DNA of 47,552 nt from RPQJ01 sp041910015 (GTDB lineage: Bacteria > Pseudomonadota > Gammaproteobacteria > Steroidobacterales > Steroidobacteraceae). The number at the start of each line of letters is the position of its first letter. Position 1 is the first letter of the stretch. Both the position numbers and the translations under genes were made by a program. Below the pieces are notes generated by a model. It was not told the DNA's origin, made no database searches, and saw only the letters and a program-made list of their open reading frames with translations. The stretch is from positions 1 to 47,552 of the forward strand of contig JAYRRR010000108.1 in the NCBI GenBank assembly GCA_041910015.1, read 5' to 3'. This document shows, one piece after another, positions 1 to 8,221 of the stretch.

Positions 1-8
1 CTGTTCCG

Positions 9-971
9 GTGAGCGGCACGGTGCTCGCGCTGGCCGGCGGGGTCGGCGGCGCGAAACTGGTGCTCGGTCTGGCCCACGTGCTCGCGGAGGGCGAGCTCGT
101 AGTCATCGGCAACACCGGCGACGACTTCGAGCACCTCGGCCTCGCCATCTCCCCCGACCTCGACACGCTGCTGTACACGCTCGCGGGTCTCGCCGACCCG
201 GCGCGCGGCTGGGGGCGACGCGACGAGACCTGGCAGTTCATGGCGGCGCTCGAGCGTCTCGGCGGGCCCGCGTGGTTTCGCCTGGGCGATGCCGACCTCG
301 CGCTGCACGTCGAACGCACGCGCGGCCTCGCGGCGGGCGAGCCGCTGTCCATCGTGACGGACCGCCTGCGGCGTCAGCTCGGCGTGGCGACGCGGCTGCT
401 GCCGATGAGCGACGATCGCGTGCGCACGCGCCTGCGCTCGGGATCGGAGTGGCTGGACTTCCAGGACTACTTCGTGCGCCGGCGCTGCGAGCCGGTCGTG
501 GAAGGACTCGAATATCGCGGCGCCGAGACCGCCCGGCCCTTGCCGGAGACGCTCGCCCTGCTTACTGGCGATGAATTGCGCGCCGTCGTCATCTGTCCCT
601 CGAATCCGTTCCTGAGCATCGAACCCATCCTCGCGGTGCCGGCGATGCGCGCCGCGCTCGCGGCCTGCCGGGCGCCCGTCGTCGCGGTGTCGCCGGTGAT
701 CGCCGGCCAGGCGGTCAAGGGCCCGACCGTCAAGATGATGCGGGAACTCGGGCTCGAGGCGACGGCACAGGAGGTGGCGCGGCGCTACGCGGATCTGCTC
801 GACGTGTTCGTGGTCGACCACACCGATGCCGCAACGACCCTCCCCGACGGGGTGGATCTCATGCCCGCCCGCACGCTCATGCAGGATCTCGAAGACCGCA
901 AGCGTCTCGCGCGAACGGTGCTCGATGCGGCTGACGCCGTGACGCGGCGCGGGATGTCCGGACCGTCATAG
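9..971 (+). CDS. cofD: 2-phospho-L-lactate transferase CofD (coenzyme F420 biosynthesis)
   Basis: CofD joins a phospho-lactate-type unit (phosphoenolpyruvate- or lactate-derived, depending on the organism) to the deazaflavin Fo, giving F420-0 or its dehydro form. The 320-residue product has the family length and its two nucleotide-binding signatures: AGGVGGAK at residues 9-16 and GNTGDD at 34-39. A conserved core with CPSNPFLSIEPIL lies near residue 200, and KGPTVKMM lies near 240. I chose the GTG start because the GTGA at 9-12 looks like a 4-base overlap with the stop of an upstream gene outside the window, suggesting a cof operon. F420 genes are typical of actinobacteria and archaea and patchy in proteobacteria, so an acquired origin is plausible. 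A start further upstream cannot be excluded. Confidence 0.93.
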   Translation: MSGTVLALAGGVGGAKLVLGLAHVLAEGELVVIGNTGDDFEHLGLAISPDLDTLLYTLAGLADPARGWGRRDETWQFMAALERLGGPAWFRLGDADLALHVERTRGLAAGEPLSIVTDRLRRQLGVATRLLPMSDDRVRTRLRSGSEWLDFQDYFVRRRCEPVVEGLEYRGAETARPLPETLALLTGDELRAVVICPSNPFLSIEPILAVPAMRAALAACRAPVVAVSPVIAGQAVKGPTVKMMRELGLEATAQEVARRYADLLDVFVVDHTDAATTLPDGVDLMPARTLMQDLEDRKRLARTVLDAADAVTRRGMSGPS

Positions 972-1106
972 GTCGCAGGCGCAATCTGCCGAGGCCGCTC
1001 GCCGCGTCGGAAGCTGGATGCCACCGGCGGCTGCGGGTGCGCCAGCCCGATCTCGTCGATTGCAATGCATGGAAACGCGACATCCGCAAAACGCCTGCCG
1101 GGGCGA

Positions 1107-1138
1107 CGGGACTTCATCGTCCCGAATGCAGTTAGAAT
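1107..1138 (+). promoter_or_regulatory. Inverted repeat and -10-like element upstream of the DUF3313 gene
   Basis: A 6-bp inverted repeat, CGGGAC then GTCCCG with a 6-base loop, occupies 1107-1124. It is followed by TAGAAT at 1133-1138, 32 bases before the start codon. No good -35 is seen at the usual distance, so the dyad may take its place as an activator or repressor site. This is inferred from position only. The rest of the 972-1170 gap holds nothing I recognise. Confidence 0.3.
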
Positions 1139-1170
1139 CGGACATCCCGGCTCGAACCGAAGAGCAATCC

Positions 1171-1869
1171 ATGCACGTCAAGCACCTGTTCGCCATCGCC
1201 ATGTTCGCCATGTCGGGTCTCGCCGGCGCCGCCGGTTCCGGTACCACGGCGTGGGACGGGCTCGTCGAAATCAAGTCGCGACGCCTGGACGAGGCCTACC
1301 TCGCGCCCGGCACCGACTTCCGGCCGTACACCAAGCTCATGATCGACCCGACCGAGGCGGCGTTTCGCAAGGACTGGCTGCGGAACATGAACGACCGGCG
1401 CGACATCTCGCGCAACGTCACGTCCGAGGACGCCAGCCGCATCCTGGCCGCCGCGCAGACGAATTTCGCCGAGGTGTTCGAGGAGGCCTTCACCAAGGCT
1501 GGCTGGACCGTCGTCACCACGCCCGGCCCGGACGTGCTGCGCATCACGGCGGGCGTCGTGGATCTCTATGTCAATGCGCCGGACACGATGTCGGCGGGAC
1601 GTTCGCGCAGCTACACGGCGAACGCGGGCGAAGCGACCATGGTGCTCGAAGTGCGCGACTCGCAATCCAACGCGCTGCTCGGGCGCGTGCTCGACCGGCG
1701 CGAGACGCGCGACTCGATCGGGCTGCAACAGGCCAATTCGGTGACCAACACGTCCGACTTCCGGTTGCTGTTCCAGAGCTGGGCGGGCCTCTGCGTGAAG
1801 GGCCTCGCCACGCTCAAGTCGCTGTCGCCGCTGCCGGCCACGTTGACGCCGGGGCAGAGGCTCGATTGA
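1171..1869 (+). CDS. Exported DUF3313 domain protein (copy 1)
   Basis: A 232-residue protein with a Sec signal peptide (hydrophobic MHVKHLFAIAMFAMSGLAGA, residues 1-20), so it is probably periplasmic or envelope-associated. The body matches DUF3313: WDGLVEIKSRRLDEAYLAPG near residue 30, the DFRPYTKLMIDP segment, then a region ending in LPATLTPGQRLD. Function is unknown. The start is the ATG preceded by an AGAG ribosome-binding sequence; an in-frame ATG 153 bases upstream would bury the signal peptide. A second gene at 31833-32534 encodes a closely similar protein with the same C-terminus. There is no lipobox, although many DUF3313 proteins are lipoproteins. Confidence 0.78.
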   Translation: MHVKHLFAIAMFAMSGLAGAAGSGTTAWDGLVEIKSRRLDEAYLAPGTDFRPYTKLMIDPTEAAFRKDWLRNMNDRRDISRNVTSEDASRILAAAQTNFAEVFEEAFTKAGWTVVTTPGPDVLRITAGVVDLYVNAPDTMSAGRSRSYTANAGEATMVLEVRDSQSNALLGRVLDRRETRDSIGLQQANSVTNTSDFRLLFQSWAGLCVKGLATLKSLSPLPATLTPGQRLD

Positions 1870-1966
1870 AGCTCGTCCGTTGATTGCGCTCGCCGGGAGG
1901 GCGCGGCTGCGCGTGCCGGACGCGGTCGGGTGCGACGTCGCCCAACGTGAGCGCAGGGGGCCCGCG

Positions 1967-3508
1967 ATGCGTCTGATCCGCGAACTTCTCGTCGGCGGCC
2001 TGGCATCGGTCGCGCTGCATGGCTGCGCGACCCTCGAACCACGCCCGGAGGTGCCGATCCACAGCGCCATCACCGTCGGCATCGGGACGCGCATCGACGA
2101 GATCATCGGCGAGCGTGAGCAGCGGCATCCGGGCGAATCGGGCTTCCGGCTGGTGCGGGAAGGGCCCGAGGCCTTCGCTATCCGCGCCTATTCGGCGAAG
2201 GTGGCCGGCCGCAGCATCGACGTCCAGACCTACATCTGGCACGCGGACCTGACCGGAGGCTACCTCGGCCTCGAACTGCTTGCGGCGGCCGATCGTGGCG
2301 TCAAGGTCCGCGTGCTCGTCGACGACATGGACGCGCGCGACAAGAACTACGTGTTCGCCGCGTTCGCCGCGCACCCCAACGTCGAAGTGCGCATGTTCAA
2401 TCCGTTCGCCTCGCGCCGCGGACGGGTGGGCTTCGCGCTCGAGGCGCTGGGCAGCGCCCGACGCATCAATCGCCGCATGCACAACAAGAGCTGGATCGTC
2501 GACAACCGGCTCGCGGTCGTCGGCGGCCGCAATCTGGGCGACGAGTACTTCGGCGCGAGCGAGCACATGAACTTCGTCGACCTGGACTTTGCGCTGGCAG
2601 GACCGATCGTGCGCGAAGCCTCGGCCTCGTTCGACCGGTACTGGAATTCGCCGCTCGCGTACCCGATCCAGGTGCTTGATCCCGCGTCGGTTACCGCGGA
2701 GGCACTGACGCGGCTGCGGGAGCAGGCCGCCGCACTCGCAACCCGGGCCGCGGCATCGCCGTTCGCCAGGGAACTGCACCACGACGACGCCGTGCAGCGG
2801 CTCGTGACGGGCGACTGGAAAATGACCTGGACGTCGAGGTTCCAGTTCGTGGCCGACGATCCCCTGAAGGCGATGGGCCAGGAGAAGGGGCTCGCGGGTT
2901 CCAAGGTGCTCGAGGCCCTGGCGCCCGCCATCGAGGCCGCCAGGTCCAGCGTCACCGTCATCTCGCCCTACTTCGTGCCCGGGCCTCAGGGAACGGCTTT
3001 TCTCGTGAAGGCCGATCAGCGTGGCGCCGCGGTGCGGGTGCTGACCAACTCGCTGGCCGCGAACGATGTCGCGCTGGTCTACGGCGGCTACGCGGCTTCC
3101 CGGGAGGATTTGCTCGAAGGCGGCGTCGAACTCTGGGAACTCAAGCCCACGCCCGGCAGCACCGTCAAGTCGAGCCTGTTCGGCTCGTCGGGCGCGAGCC
3201 TGCACACCAAGGCGCTCGCGCTCGACGGCCGGGTCGCTTTCGTCGGCAGCTACAACCTCGATCCGCGTTCGACCTCGCTCAATTGCGAACAAGGAGTCCT
3301 GGTCGACAGCCCCGAAATCGCTGCCCGGCTCGAGCGACAGTTCGCGGCCGACTCCTCAGGCGAGCGCGCGTGGGCCGTCACGCGGCAGGACGGCAAGCTG
3401 CGGTGGAACGACGGCACGAAGACCTGGAACAGCTCGCCCGAGGCGTCCACCGCGCGCAAGCTGCAGGCCTGGCTTGCCCGCGTGCTGCCGATCGATTCGC
3501 AACTCTGA
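1967..3508 (+). CDS. Phospholipase D / cardiolipin synthase-like lipoprotein
   Basis: This 513-residue protein has the two HxK(x)4D catalytic motifs of the phospholipase D superfamily: MHNKSWIVDNR near residue 171, followed by GGRNLGDEYF, and LHTKALALDG near 412, followed by GSYNLDPRS. It resembles the ClsC/YmdC branch, which transfers phosphatidyl groups between lipids to make cardiolipin. The N-terminus is a lipoprotein signal with lipobox LHGC (Cys20), so it should act on the periplasmic face of a membrane. The start is the ATG after an AGGGGG ribosome-binding site; an earlier in-frame ATG at 1880 would hide the lipobox. The next gene begins one base after its stop, so the two are probably co-transcribed. 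Synthase versus phospholipase activity cannot be settled here. Confidence 0.85.
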   Translation: MRLIRELLVGGLASVALHGCATLEPRPEVPIHSAITVGIGTRIDEIIGEREQRHPGESGFRLVREGPEAFAIRAYSAKVAGRSIDVQTYIWHADLTGGYLGLELLAAADRGVKVRVLVDDMDARDKNYVFAAFAAHPNVEVRMFNPFASRRGRVGFALEALGSARRINRRMHNKSWIVDNRLAVVGGRNLGDEYFGASEHMNFVDLDFALAGPIVREASASFDRYWNSPLAYPIQVLDPASVTAEALTRLREQAAALATRAAASPFARELHHDDAVQRLVTGDWKMTWTSRFQFVADDPLKAMGQEKGLAGSKVLEALAPAIEAARSSVTVISPYFVPGPQGTAFLVKADQRGAAVRVLTNSLAANDVALVYGGYAASREDLLEGGVELWELKPTPGSTVKSSLFGSSGASLHTKALALDGRVAFVGSYNLDPRSTSLNCEQGVLVDSPEIAARLERQFAADSSGERAWAVTRQDGKLRWNDGTKTWNSSPEASTARKLQAWLARVLPIDSQL

Positions 3509-3509
3509 G

Positions 3510-4433
3510 ATGCACGCGATGCAACGCCACGAGATCGCTTTCGCGAGCCACGGCACTGCCTGCCGTGCCTGGCATTACGTCGCGGAACCTGCCGGCGGCG
3601 ACACAGGCCCAGCGCGTCCCTGCGTCGTCATGGCGCACGGCTTCGGCGCCACACGCGACGCGTCGCTGCAGCCGTACGCCGAGCGCTTCGCGGCCGCGGG
3701 TCTCGACGCGCTGGTGTTCGATTACCGGCATTTCGGCGCGAGCGAAGGCGAGCCGCGACAGCTCGTGTCCCTGCGTCGTCAACTGCAGGACTATCGCGCG
3801 GCGATCGACTGCGCGCGCACGCTGCCGGGCGTCGACGCGCGGCGCATCGCTGTCTGGGGCACGTCTTTGGCCGGCGGTCACGCACTGGTCACGGCGGCCC
3901 GTGTCGAGGGCGTCGCGGCCGCCGTCTGCCAGTGCCCCATGATGGATGGCCGGGCCGCCGTGGCCGGGATCCTGCGTTACGCGGGGCCGGCACAACTGCT
4001 GCGTCTGACGGCGCACGGCCTCCTCGATGCGCTCGGCGCACCGTTCGGCCTCACCCATTACGTGCCGACCGTCGGCCCGCCGGGCACGCTGGCGATCATG
4101 ACCAGCGTCGACTCGAACGACGGCTACCGCGCCCTCGCGCCACCGGGGTTCCGCTTCGAGGTGGCCGCGCGGATCGCGCTCGCGGTCGGCCTGTACCGGC
4201 CCGTGTCGTACGCGGGCCGGGTCCGCTGCCCGGTGCTGGTGCAGATCTGCGAGCATGACAGCGTGGCGCCGGCGCGCGCGGCGGAGCGCGTGGTCGCGCG
4301 GCTCGGGCCATACGCCGAAGTCCGGCGCTACCCGATCGGTCATTTCGAGCCGTACTTCGGCGCGCACTTCGGGCGCAGCGTCGCCGACCAGGTGGAGTTC
4401 CTCACGCGGCACCTCGGCGCAGGCCCGCGCTGA
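3510..4433 (+). CDS. Alpha/beta hydrolase
   Basis: A 307-residue alpha/beta-hydrolase-fold protein without a signal peptide. The triad is visible: nucleophile serine in GTSLAG (near residue 117), aspartate in EHDSVAPA (near 248) and histidine in GHFEPY (near 277). VMAHGFGATRD near residue 38 gives the HG oxyanion-hole motif, and FDYRHFGASEG is typical of the hydrolase/dienelactone-hydrolase branch. The substrate is unknown. The ATG lies one base after the stop of the phospholipase D-like gene, suggesting translational coupling, perhaps in acyl-ester or lipid turnover. An alternative ATG at 3519 would shorten it by three residues. It converges with fbp across a 22-bp gap. Confidence 0.83.
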   Translation: MHAMQRHEIAFASHGTACRAWHYVAEPAGGDTGPARPCVVMAHGFGATRDASLQPYAERFAAAGLDALVFDYRHFGASEGEPRQLVSLRRQLQDYRAAIDCARTLPGVDARRIAVWGTSLAGGHALVTAARVEGVAAAVCQCPMMDGRAAVAGILRYAGPAQLLRLTAHGLLDALGAPFGLTHYVPTVGPPGTLAIMTSVDSNDGYRALAPPGFRFEVAARIALAVGLYRPVSYAGRVRCPVLVQICEHDSVAPARAAERVVARLGPYAEVRRYPIGHFEPYFGAHFGRSVADQVEFLTRHLGAGPR

Positions 4434-4455
4434 AGCGTGCGGCCAGCCGCCGCCG

Positions 4456-5463
4456 TCAGAGATGCGCGGCGACGTGGTCGACCTCTCCGGCGCTGCCGAG
4501 GATCACGGCCGTACGCTGATGGATGTCGGTGGGCTGCACGTCGAGCACGCGCTGGCCCGGCGCGACGATGGCCTTGCCCCCGGCCTGCTCGAGCAGCATC
4601 GCCATCGGGTTGGCCTCGTACATCAGCCGCAGCTTGCCAGCCGGCGCCTTCTGCGTGGGCGGATACATGAAGACGCCACCCTTCAGCAGGATCCGGTGCA
4701 CGTCGGCGACCATCGAACCGACGTACCGCGACGAATAGCCGCGCTCCTGCGCCCAGTCCAGGTAGTGCTGGTAGCCCGCCGGGAACGAGCGCCGGTTGCC
4801 CTCGTTGACCGAGTAGCTCCTCGCCGCGGCCGGCGTGCGCAACCCACGCTCGACCAGCATGAATGCGCCGACGGCCGGGTCGAGCACGAACATGTCGACG
4901 CCCTGCCCCACCGTCAGCACCATGATCGTCGACGAGCCATACAGCACATAGCCGGCGGCGACCTGCCGGCGACCGGGCTGCAGCAGCGCGCGCTGTGCGT
5001 CATCGACGTCCGGCTCGTGCCGCAGGATGCTGAAGATCGTGCCGACGCCGCCACACACGTCGAGATTCGACGAGCCGTCGAGCGGATCGAACAGCACGCA
5101 GTAGCGGTGCTCGCTGGTCGGATCGTTGCGGATGATGACCGGTTGCTCGTTCTCCTCCGAAGCGACGATCGCGACGCCGTCGCGGCCGCCCAACAGCCGC
5201 AGCAGCACGGCATTCGAGATCACGTCGAGCTTCTGTTGCTGCTCGCCCTGCACGTTGGCGGCTCCGGCCTCGCCGAGCACGTCCTGCAGGCGCGCGCAGC
5301 GCACCTTGTTGGCGATGATCTTCGACGAAATCGAGAGCGCGGAGAGGATCCACGACAGCGTGCCCGTGGCCCCGGGCACCTGCGACTGTGCCTTGAGCAG
5401 ATAGCTCTGGATCGTGACGATGGGGCCGGCGTGGTCGAGCGTTTCGAGCGGGTCGGTGGCCAT
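4456..5463 (-). CDS. fbp: Fructose-1,6-bisphosphatase, class I
   Basis: Hydrolyses fructose 1,6-bisphosphate to fructose 6-phosphate in gluconeogenesis. The 335-residue length is normal for class I. The metal-binding signature DPLDGSSN is at residues 126-133, the LYGSSTIMV stretch near 174-182, and the active-site signature GKLRLMYEANPMA at 276-288. The start is the only ATG giving the normal N-terminus. The upstream region has a -10-like TATACT and a perfect 9-bp dyad (5505-5534, listed separately), so transcriptional control is likely. The gene stands alone, divergent from the VOC gene. Confidence 0.97.
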   Translation of the reverse strand: MATDPLETLDHAGPIVTIQSYLLKAQSQVPGATGTLSWILSALSISSKIIANKVRCARLQDVLGEAGAANVQGEQQQKLDVISNAVLLRLLGGRDGVAIVASEENEQPVIIRNDPTSEHRYCVLFDPLDGSSNLDVCGGVGTIFSILRHEPDVDDAQRALLQPGRRQVAAGYVLYGSSTIMVLTVGQGVDMFVLDPAVGAFMLVERGLRTPAAARSYSVNEGNRRSFPAGYQHYLDWAQERGYSSRYVGSMVADVHRILLKGGVFMYPPTQKAPAGKLRLMYEANPMAMLLEQAGGKAIVAPGQRVLDVQPTDIHQRTAVILGSAGEVDHVAAHL

Positions 5464-5504
5464 GGTCGCTGTATTCTTCTCGCGGCGCTGGATGGTGCAA
5501 CGGG

Positions 5505-5534
5505 AGTATACGGCGCACGGGTGGACGTGCGCCG
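5505..5534 (-). promoter_or_regulatory. Candidate fbp promoter with abutting palindromic operator
   Basis: Read on the minus strand, a perfect 9-bp inverted repeat with a 6-base spacer (CGGCGCACG and CGTGCGCCG, 5511-5534) is followed at once by TATACT (5510-5505), a one-mismatch sigma-70 -10 element. The start of fbp is about 42 bases further on. The dyad occupies the spacer and -35 zone, and no -35 hexamer is seen there. A bound protein could therefore block or replace polymerase contacts. The same stretch also lies upstream of the divergent VOC gene. A transcribed hairpin is less likely, because the dyad is upstream of the -10 for fbp. Confidence 0.5.
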
Positions 5535-5622
5535 TGCCGTCACGCACGCGGCGGAATCCGGTCTTCGCGACGACGGCATTTGCGCTACCATCGATGCACG
5601 AAGACGAATGGGCGGGACGGCG

Positions 5623-6525
5623 ATGTCCATGAAGTGGCGGATTTCCCGCGCCAGGGCGCTGCTGACGATGTGCCTGGCGGTGCTCGCGGTGACGGGCGCC
5701 GATGCCTCGGAACGCTACTGGCCGCCGATCGTGGACCCGCCGACCGACCACTTCACGCCCGGCCGCTGGGTCTGGGCGGATCTCGTCACCGCCGACGTCG
5801 CCACGGCCGCCGGGTTCTACGGCAAGGTCTTCGGCTGGACGTTCGAGACCTACGGCGGCGAGGACGACCGCGACACATACACGCTCGTGCTCGACGACGG
5901 CTTGCCGATCGGAGGCATGGTGTACGACGCGCGCGCGATGAAGGACAAGGCGCCGTCGGCGCGCTGGATCGGCCTGGTCTCGGTGGGCGATCCCGGGGCC
6001 GTCGCCGACAGCGTCACGAAACACGGCGGACAAGTCGTCTACGCACCGGTCGCGCTCGGCGAACGCGGCGAGACCGCCGTGTTCCGCGATCCCGAAGGCA
6101 CGCTGTTCGGCGTCGTGAAGTCACGCAACGGCGATCCCGGCGATTTCCTCGGTGGCGTCGGCGAGTGGGTCTGGCTCGACCTCTGGTCGAACGACGTCGA
6201 CAAAGCCGCGCAGTTCTACCGCGCCGTGATCGGCTACGAGGCCCTGCCGGCCGGCGCGGCCGCGCGCAGCGGCGTCAACCTCGTCTCGGGCGGCTACGTG
6301 CGCGCGGGCATCATGGCAAAGCGCGACGCCCGGACATCCTCCGTGTGGCTGCCATACGTTCGCGTCGCCGACGCCAGGATGGTTGCCGATGCCGCCCGCG
6401 CAGCGGGCGGGCGCGTGATCTACGAGCCCGCGCCGCTCGGGCAAGCGCGGGTCGGCATCCTCGCCGATCCGACGGGCGCCCTCGTCGGCATCGTGCAGTT
6501 GCCGGGCACGGAGGGCCGGCCATGA
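5623..6525 (+). CDS. Exported tandem VOC (glyoxalase-fold) protein
   Basis: A 300-residue protein with two vicinal-oxygen-chelate domains. The first (about 44-165) opens with WVWADLVTADVATAAGFYG and the second (about 185-300) with EWVWLDLWSNDVDKAAQFYR. An N-terminal Sec signal (ISRARALLTMCLAVLAVTGA) predicts export, which is unusual since most VOC proteins are cytoplasmic. It resembles the two-domain CFP32/hydroxylase-like branch; substrate and metal use are unknown. The ATG at 5623 follows GGGACGG, so it is preferred over the in-frame ATG at 5608. Its TGA overlaps the ATG of the following lipoprotein gene (ATGA), so the two are translationally coupled. Confidence 0.8.
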   Translation: MSMKWRISRARALLTMCLAVLAVTGADASERYWPPIVDPPTDHFTPGRWVWADLVTADVATAAGFYGKVFGWTFETYGGEDDRDTYTLVLDDGLPIGGMVYDARAMKDKAPSARWIGLVSVGDPGAVADSVTKHGGQVVYAPVALGERGETAVFRDPEGTLFGVVKSRNGDPGDFLGGVGEWVWLDLWSNDVDKAAQFYRAVIGYEALPAGAAARSGVNLVSGGYVRAGIMAKRDARTSSVWLPYVRVADARMVADAARAAGGRVIYEPAPLGQARVGILADPTGALVGIVQLPGTEGRP

Positions 6526-6962
6526 GCCTCTTCCATTTCCTCCGCGGCCGGACCGCGCTGGCGGTCGCGCTCGGCGCCACGGTGCACGCGCTCGCGGGCT
6601 GTGCGAGCGACGGTGGCTACGGGGGCGGCGGCGTCTCGACGAGCGTCAGCGTCGGCGTGGGTTACGGCAGCTACTATGGCCCGGGCTGGTACGGCGGGCA
6701 TTACGAGCCGTATCCGCCCGTCGTGGTCGTGCCACCACCGCGCCCCCCCGACGAGAGGCCGGAGCGCCCGGGCGCGCACCCGACCCCGTTGCCCGGCGAG
6801 CTGCCGACGACGATGCCCTCGACGCGGCCTGCGCCCGCAGGCGGTGCGACGCGGCCTTCGATGGCCCCAACGCGTCCGTCGACTGTCGATCGCCCGACGA
6901 GCCGTCCCTCCGCGCGGCCCGCGCCGCGGCCGATGCCCCGACCGATGCCACGCAGGCGGTGA
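6522..6962 (+). CDS. Small proline/arginine-rich lipoprotein
   Basis: A 146-residue protein with a lipoprotein signal (lipobox LAGC, Cys27). A glycine/tyrosine/valine-rich stretch follows (about 30-65), then a low-complexity tail rich in Pro, Arg, Thr and Ser that ends in PMPRPMPRRR. No enzymatic domain is visible. The tail could span or bind peptidoglycan or a negatively charged surface, but that is inference. It overlaps the exported VOC gene by 4 bases and has GGAGG upstream. Confidence 0.7.
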   Translation: MSLFHFLRGRTALAVALGATVHALAGCASDGGYGGGGVSTSVSVGVGYGSYYGPGWYGGHYEPYPPVVVVPPPRPPDERPERPGAHPTPLPGELPTTMPSTRPAPAGGATRPSMAPTRPSTVDRPTSRPSARPAPRPMPRPMPRRR

Positions 6963-6970
6963 TGCCCCCG

Positions 6971-6986
6971 GGTCCGGCGACGGATC
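6971..6986. terminator. Hairpin between convergent genes
   Basis: GGTCCG and CGGATC form a 6-bp stem (one G-U pair) closed by a GCGA tetraloop. It lies in the 24-bp gap between the lipoprotein gene and the convergent membrane-protein gene. There is no T-run on either side, so it is a weak bidirectional terminator candidate or a 3'-end-stabilising stem. Confidence 0.3.
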
Positions 6987-8183
6987 CTAGAACACGATTC
7001 CGATCAGCTTTTTCAGCAATTCGTCGAGCGGCATCAGCGTCAGCAGCAACGGCAACATCGGCGCGAGCGCGATGACCGCGAGCTGGACGATCGCTTCCTT
7101 CGAGGCCGGCACGAGGCGCATCTCCTTGATCACGCCGAACGCGTTGGCGAGGTCGGCGAGCGACTGGATGTCGCCCGACCCGAGCATCGCCTCCTCCGGC
7201 TCGTCGCCGCGCAGCCACTTCCCATCGAACGCACGCACGTAGCGCTGCGCAAAGTTGCCGTATTCGCGCAGGGCCTTGCGCTTGGCGCCCGCGAGCTGCG
7301 GCGCGAACGTCGCCAGCGGCCCCACGACCATCACCATGAGCACGATCACCAGCAGCAGGATCTCCAGGTGAAACTCGGTCAGGCGCGCACCGGCATGGAA
7401 GATCTGGTTCGCGAGCACGCCGGCCAGCAGCACGCCGTGGGCCACGATCAGCGGCACGAACGCATAGACGGTGTTCGACAGGAACCCGAGACCGCCGACG
7501 CGGTCGGGGTGCGTCGGCACGAGCTGCAGTTCGATGCGTGACACCTGCCAGAGCAGGCGCGCCCAGATGACCATGCGGAAGTACCAGCGGATGAGCAGGA
7601 ACTGGAAGGCGGGCAGGCTCACGTACACATACCACGCACCGGGCAGCGTCAGCGTGGAGCCGCCGGCGCCGTTCGGGGTCGAGTACCAGGTCGCCGTGGA
7701 CAGCGAAAGGTAATCACGCCACACGAACTGCACGCCCACGACGTAGACGAATGCCAGCAGGGCGACCTCGGCGATGATCGAGTTCCGCCACCGGTAGGCC
7801 GAAGCGATCGCCACCTCGAGCCGGTCACCGGCCGATGCCGGGATCAGCTCCCGTGCCCGGAACGTGCTCGCCACCAGGCGCATGCGCTCGTGCACGGTGA
7901 GTTCCGCCGCGATCAGCAACGGCATCGCCAGAAGGAACCGCGTGTGCGGTTCCACGTCCATCAGGAACGGCGTCGGCACGCCGCCGATCAACGTACCGCT
8001 CGTCGCGGTGAGCAGGAACAGCGGCAGCCAGGCGATCGTCGTGATGACGACGATGCGCCGCCGTTGCAGCAGCAAGTGGTCGTCGGCCAGATGCGACCGC
8101 CGCAGGAGCTGATACAGCGGTCCACCGAGGACCAGCGAAAAATCCTGTGTGCCCGTCGTCCTCGAGGTGGCGTCGCTGTGCAC
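6987..8183 (-). CDS. Polytopic membrane protein of unknown function
   Basis: A 398-residue protein with about seven hydrophobic segments (for example near residues 45-65, 82-100, 133-155, 187-205, 245-265, 275-300 and 365-385). A charged cytoplasmic-type region lies near 305-355. No catalytic motif or transporter signature is evident. Similar uncharacterised proteins beginning with a PLYxLLxRxxL-like stretch are, to my knowledge, widespread in proteobacteria. The start is GTG, supported by GGGAGGA nine bases upstream; part of that site sits in a short hairpin (8195-8207). It is the last gene of the minus-strand run but is separated from its neighbour by 72 bp with two hairpins, so it may be expressed differently. 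Confidence 0.75.
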   Translation of the reverse strand: MHSDATSRTTGTQDFSLVLGGPLYQLLRRSHLADDHLLLQRRRIVVITTIAWLPLFLLTATSGTLIGGVPTPFLMDVEPHTRFLLAMPLLIAAELTVHERMRLVASTFRARELIPASAGDRLEVAIASAYRWRNSIIAEVALLAFVYVVGVQFVWRDYLSLSTATWYSTPNGAGGSTLTLPGAWYVYVSLPAFQFLLIRWYFRMVIWARLLWQVSRIELQLVPTHPDRVGGLGFLSNTVYAFVPLIVAHGVLLAGVLANQIFHAGARLTEFHLEILLLVIVLMVMVVGPLATFAPQLAGAKRKALREYGNFAQRYVRAFDGKWLRGDEPEEAMLGSGDIQSLADLANAFGVIKEMRLVPASKEAIVQLAVIALAPMLPLLLTLMPLDELLKKLIGIVF

Positions 8184-8194
8184 GGCTCGTTCCT

Positions 8195-8207
8195 CCCGCC
8201 TGGCGGG
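8195..8207 (-). promoter_or_regulatory. Hairpin overlapping the ribosome-binding site
   Basis: CCCGCC-T-GGCGGG is a near-perfect palindrome. On the minus strand its 3' arm supplies the first G's of the GGGAGGA site of the membrane-protein gene, so it could limit translation initiation. This is a structural inference only. Confidence 0.35.
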
Positions 8208-8221
8208 TCGTCGCGCCGGAA

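Noticed and set aside
1018..1170. Longer N-terminus for DUF3313 copy 1
   Set aside because: It would bury a clear signal peptide, and it crosses the dyad/-10-like region; copy 2 supports the shorter start.
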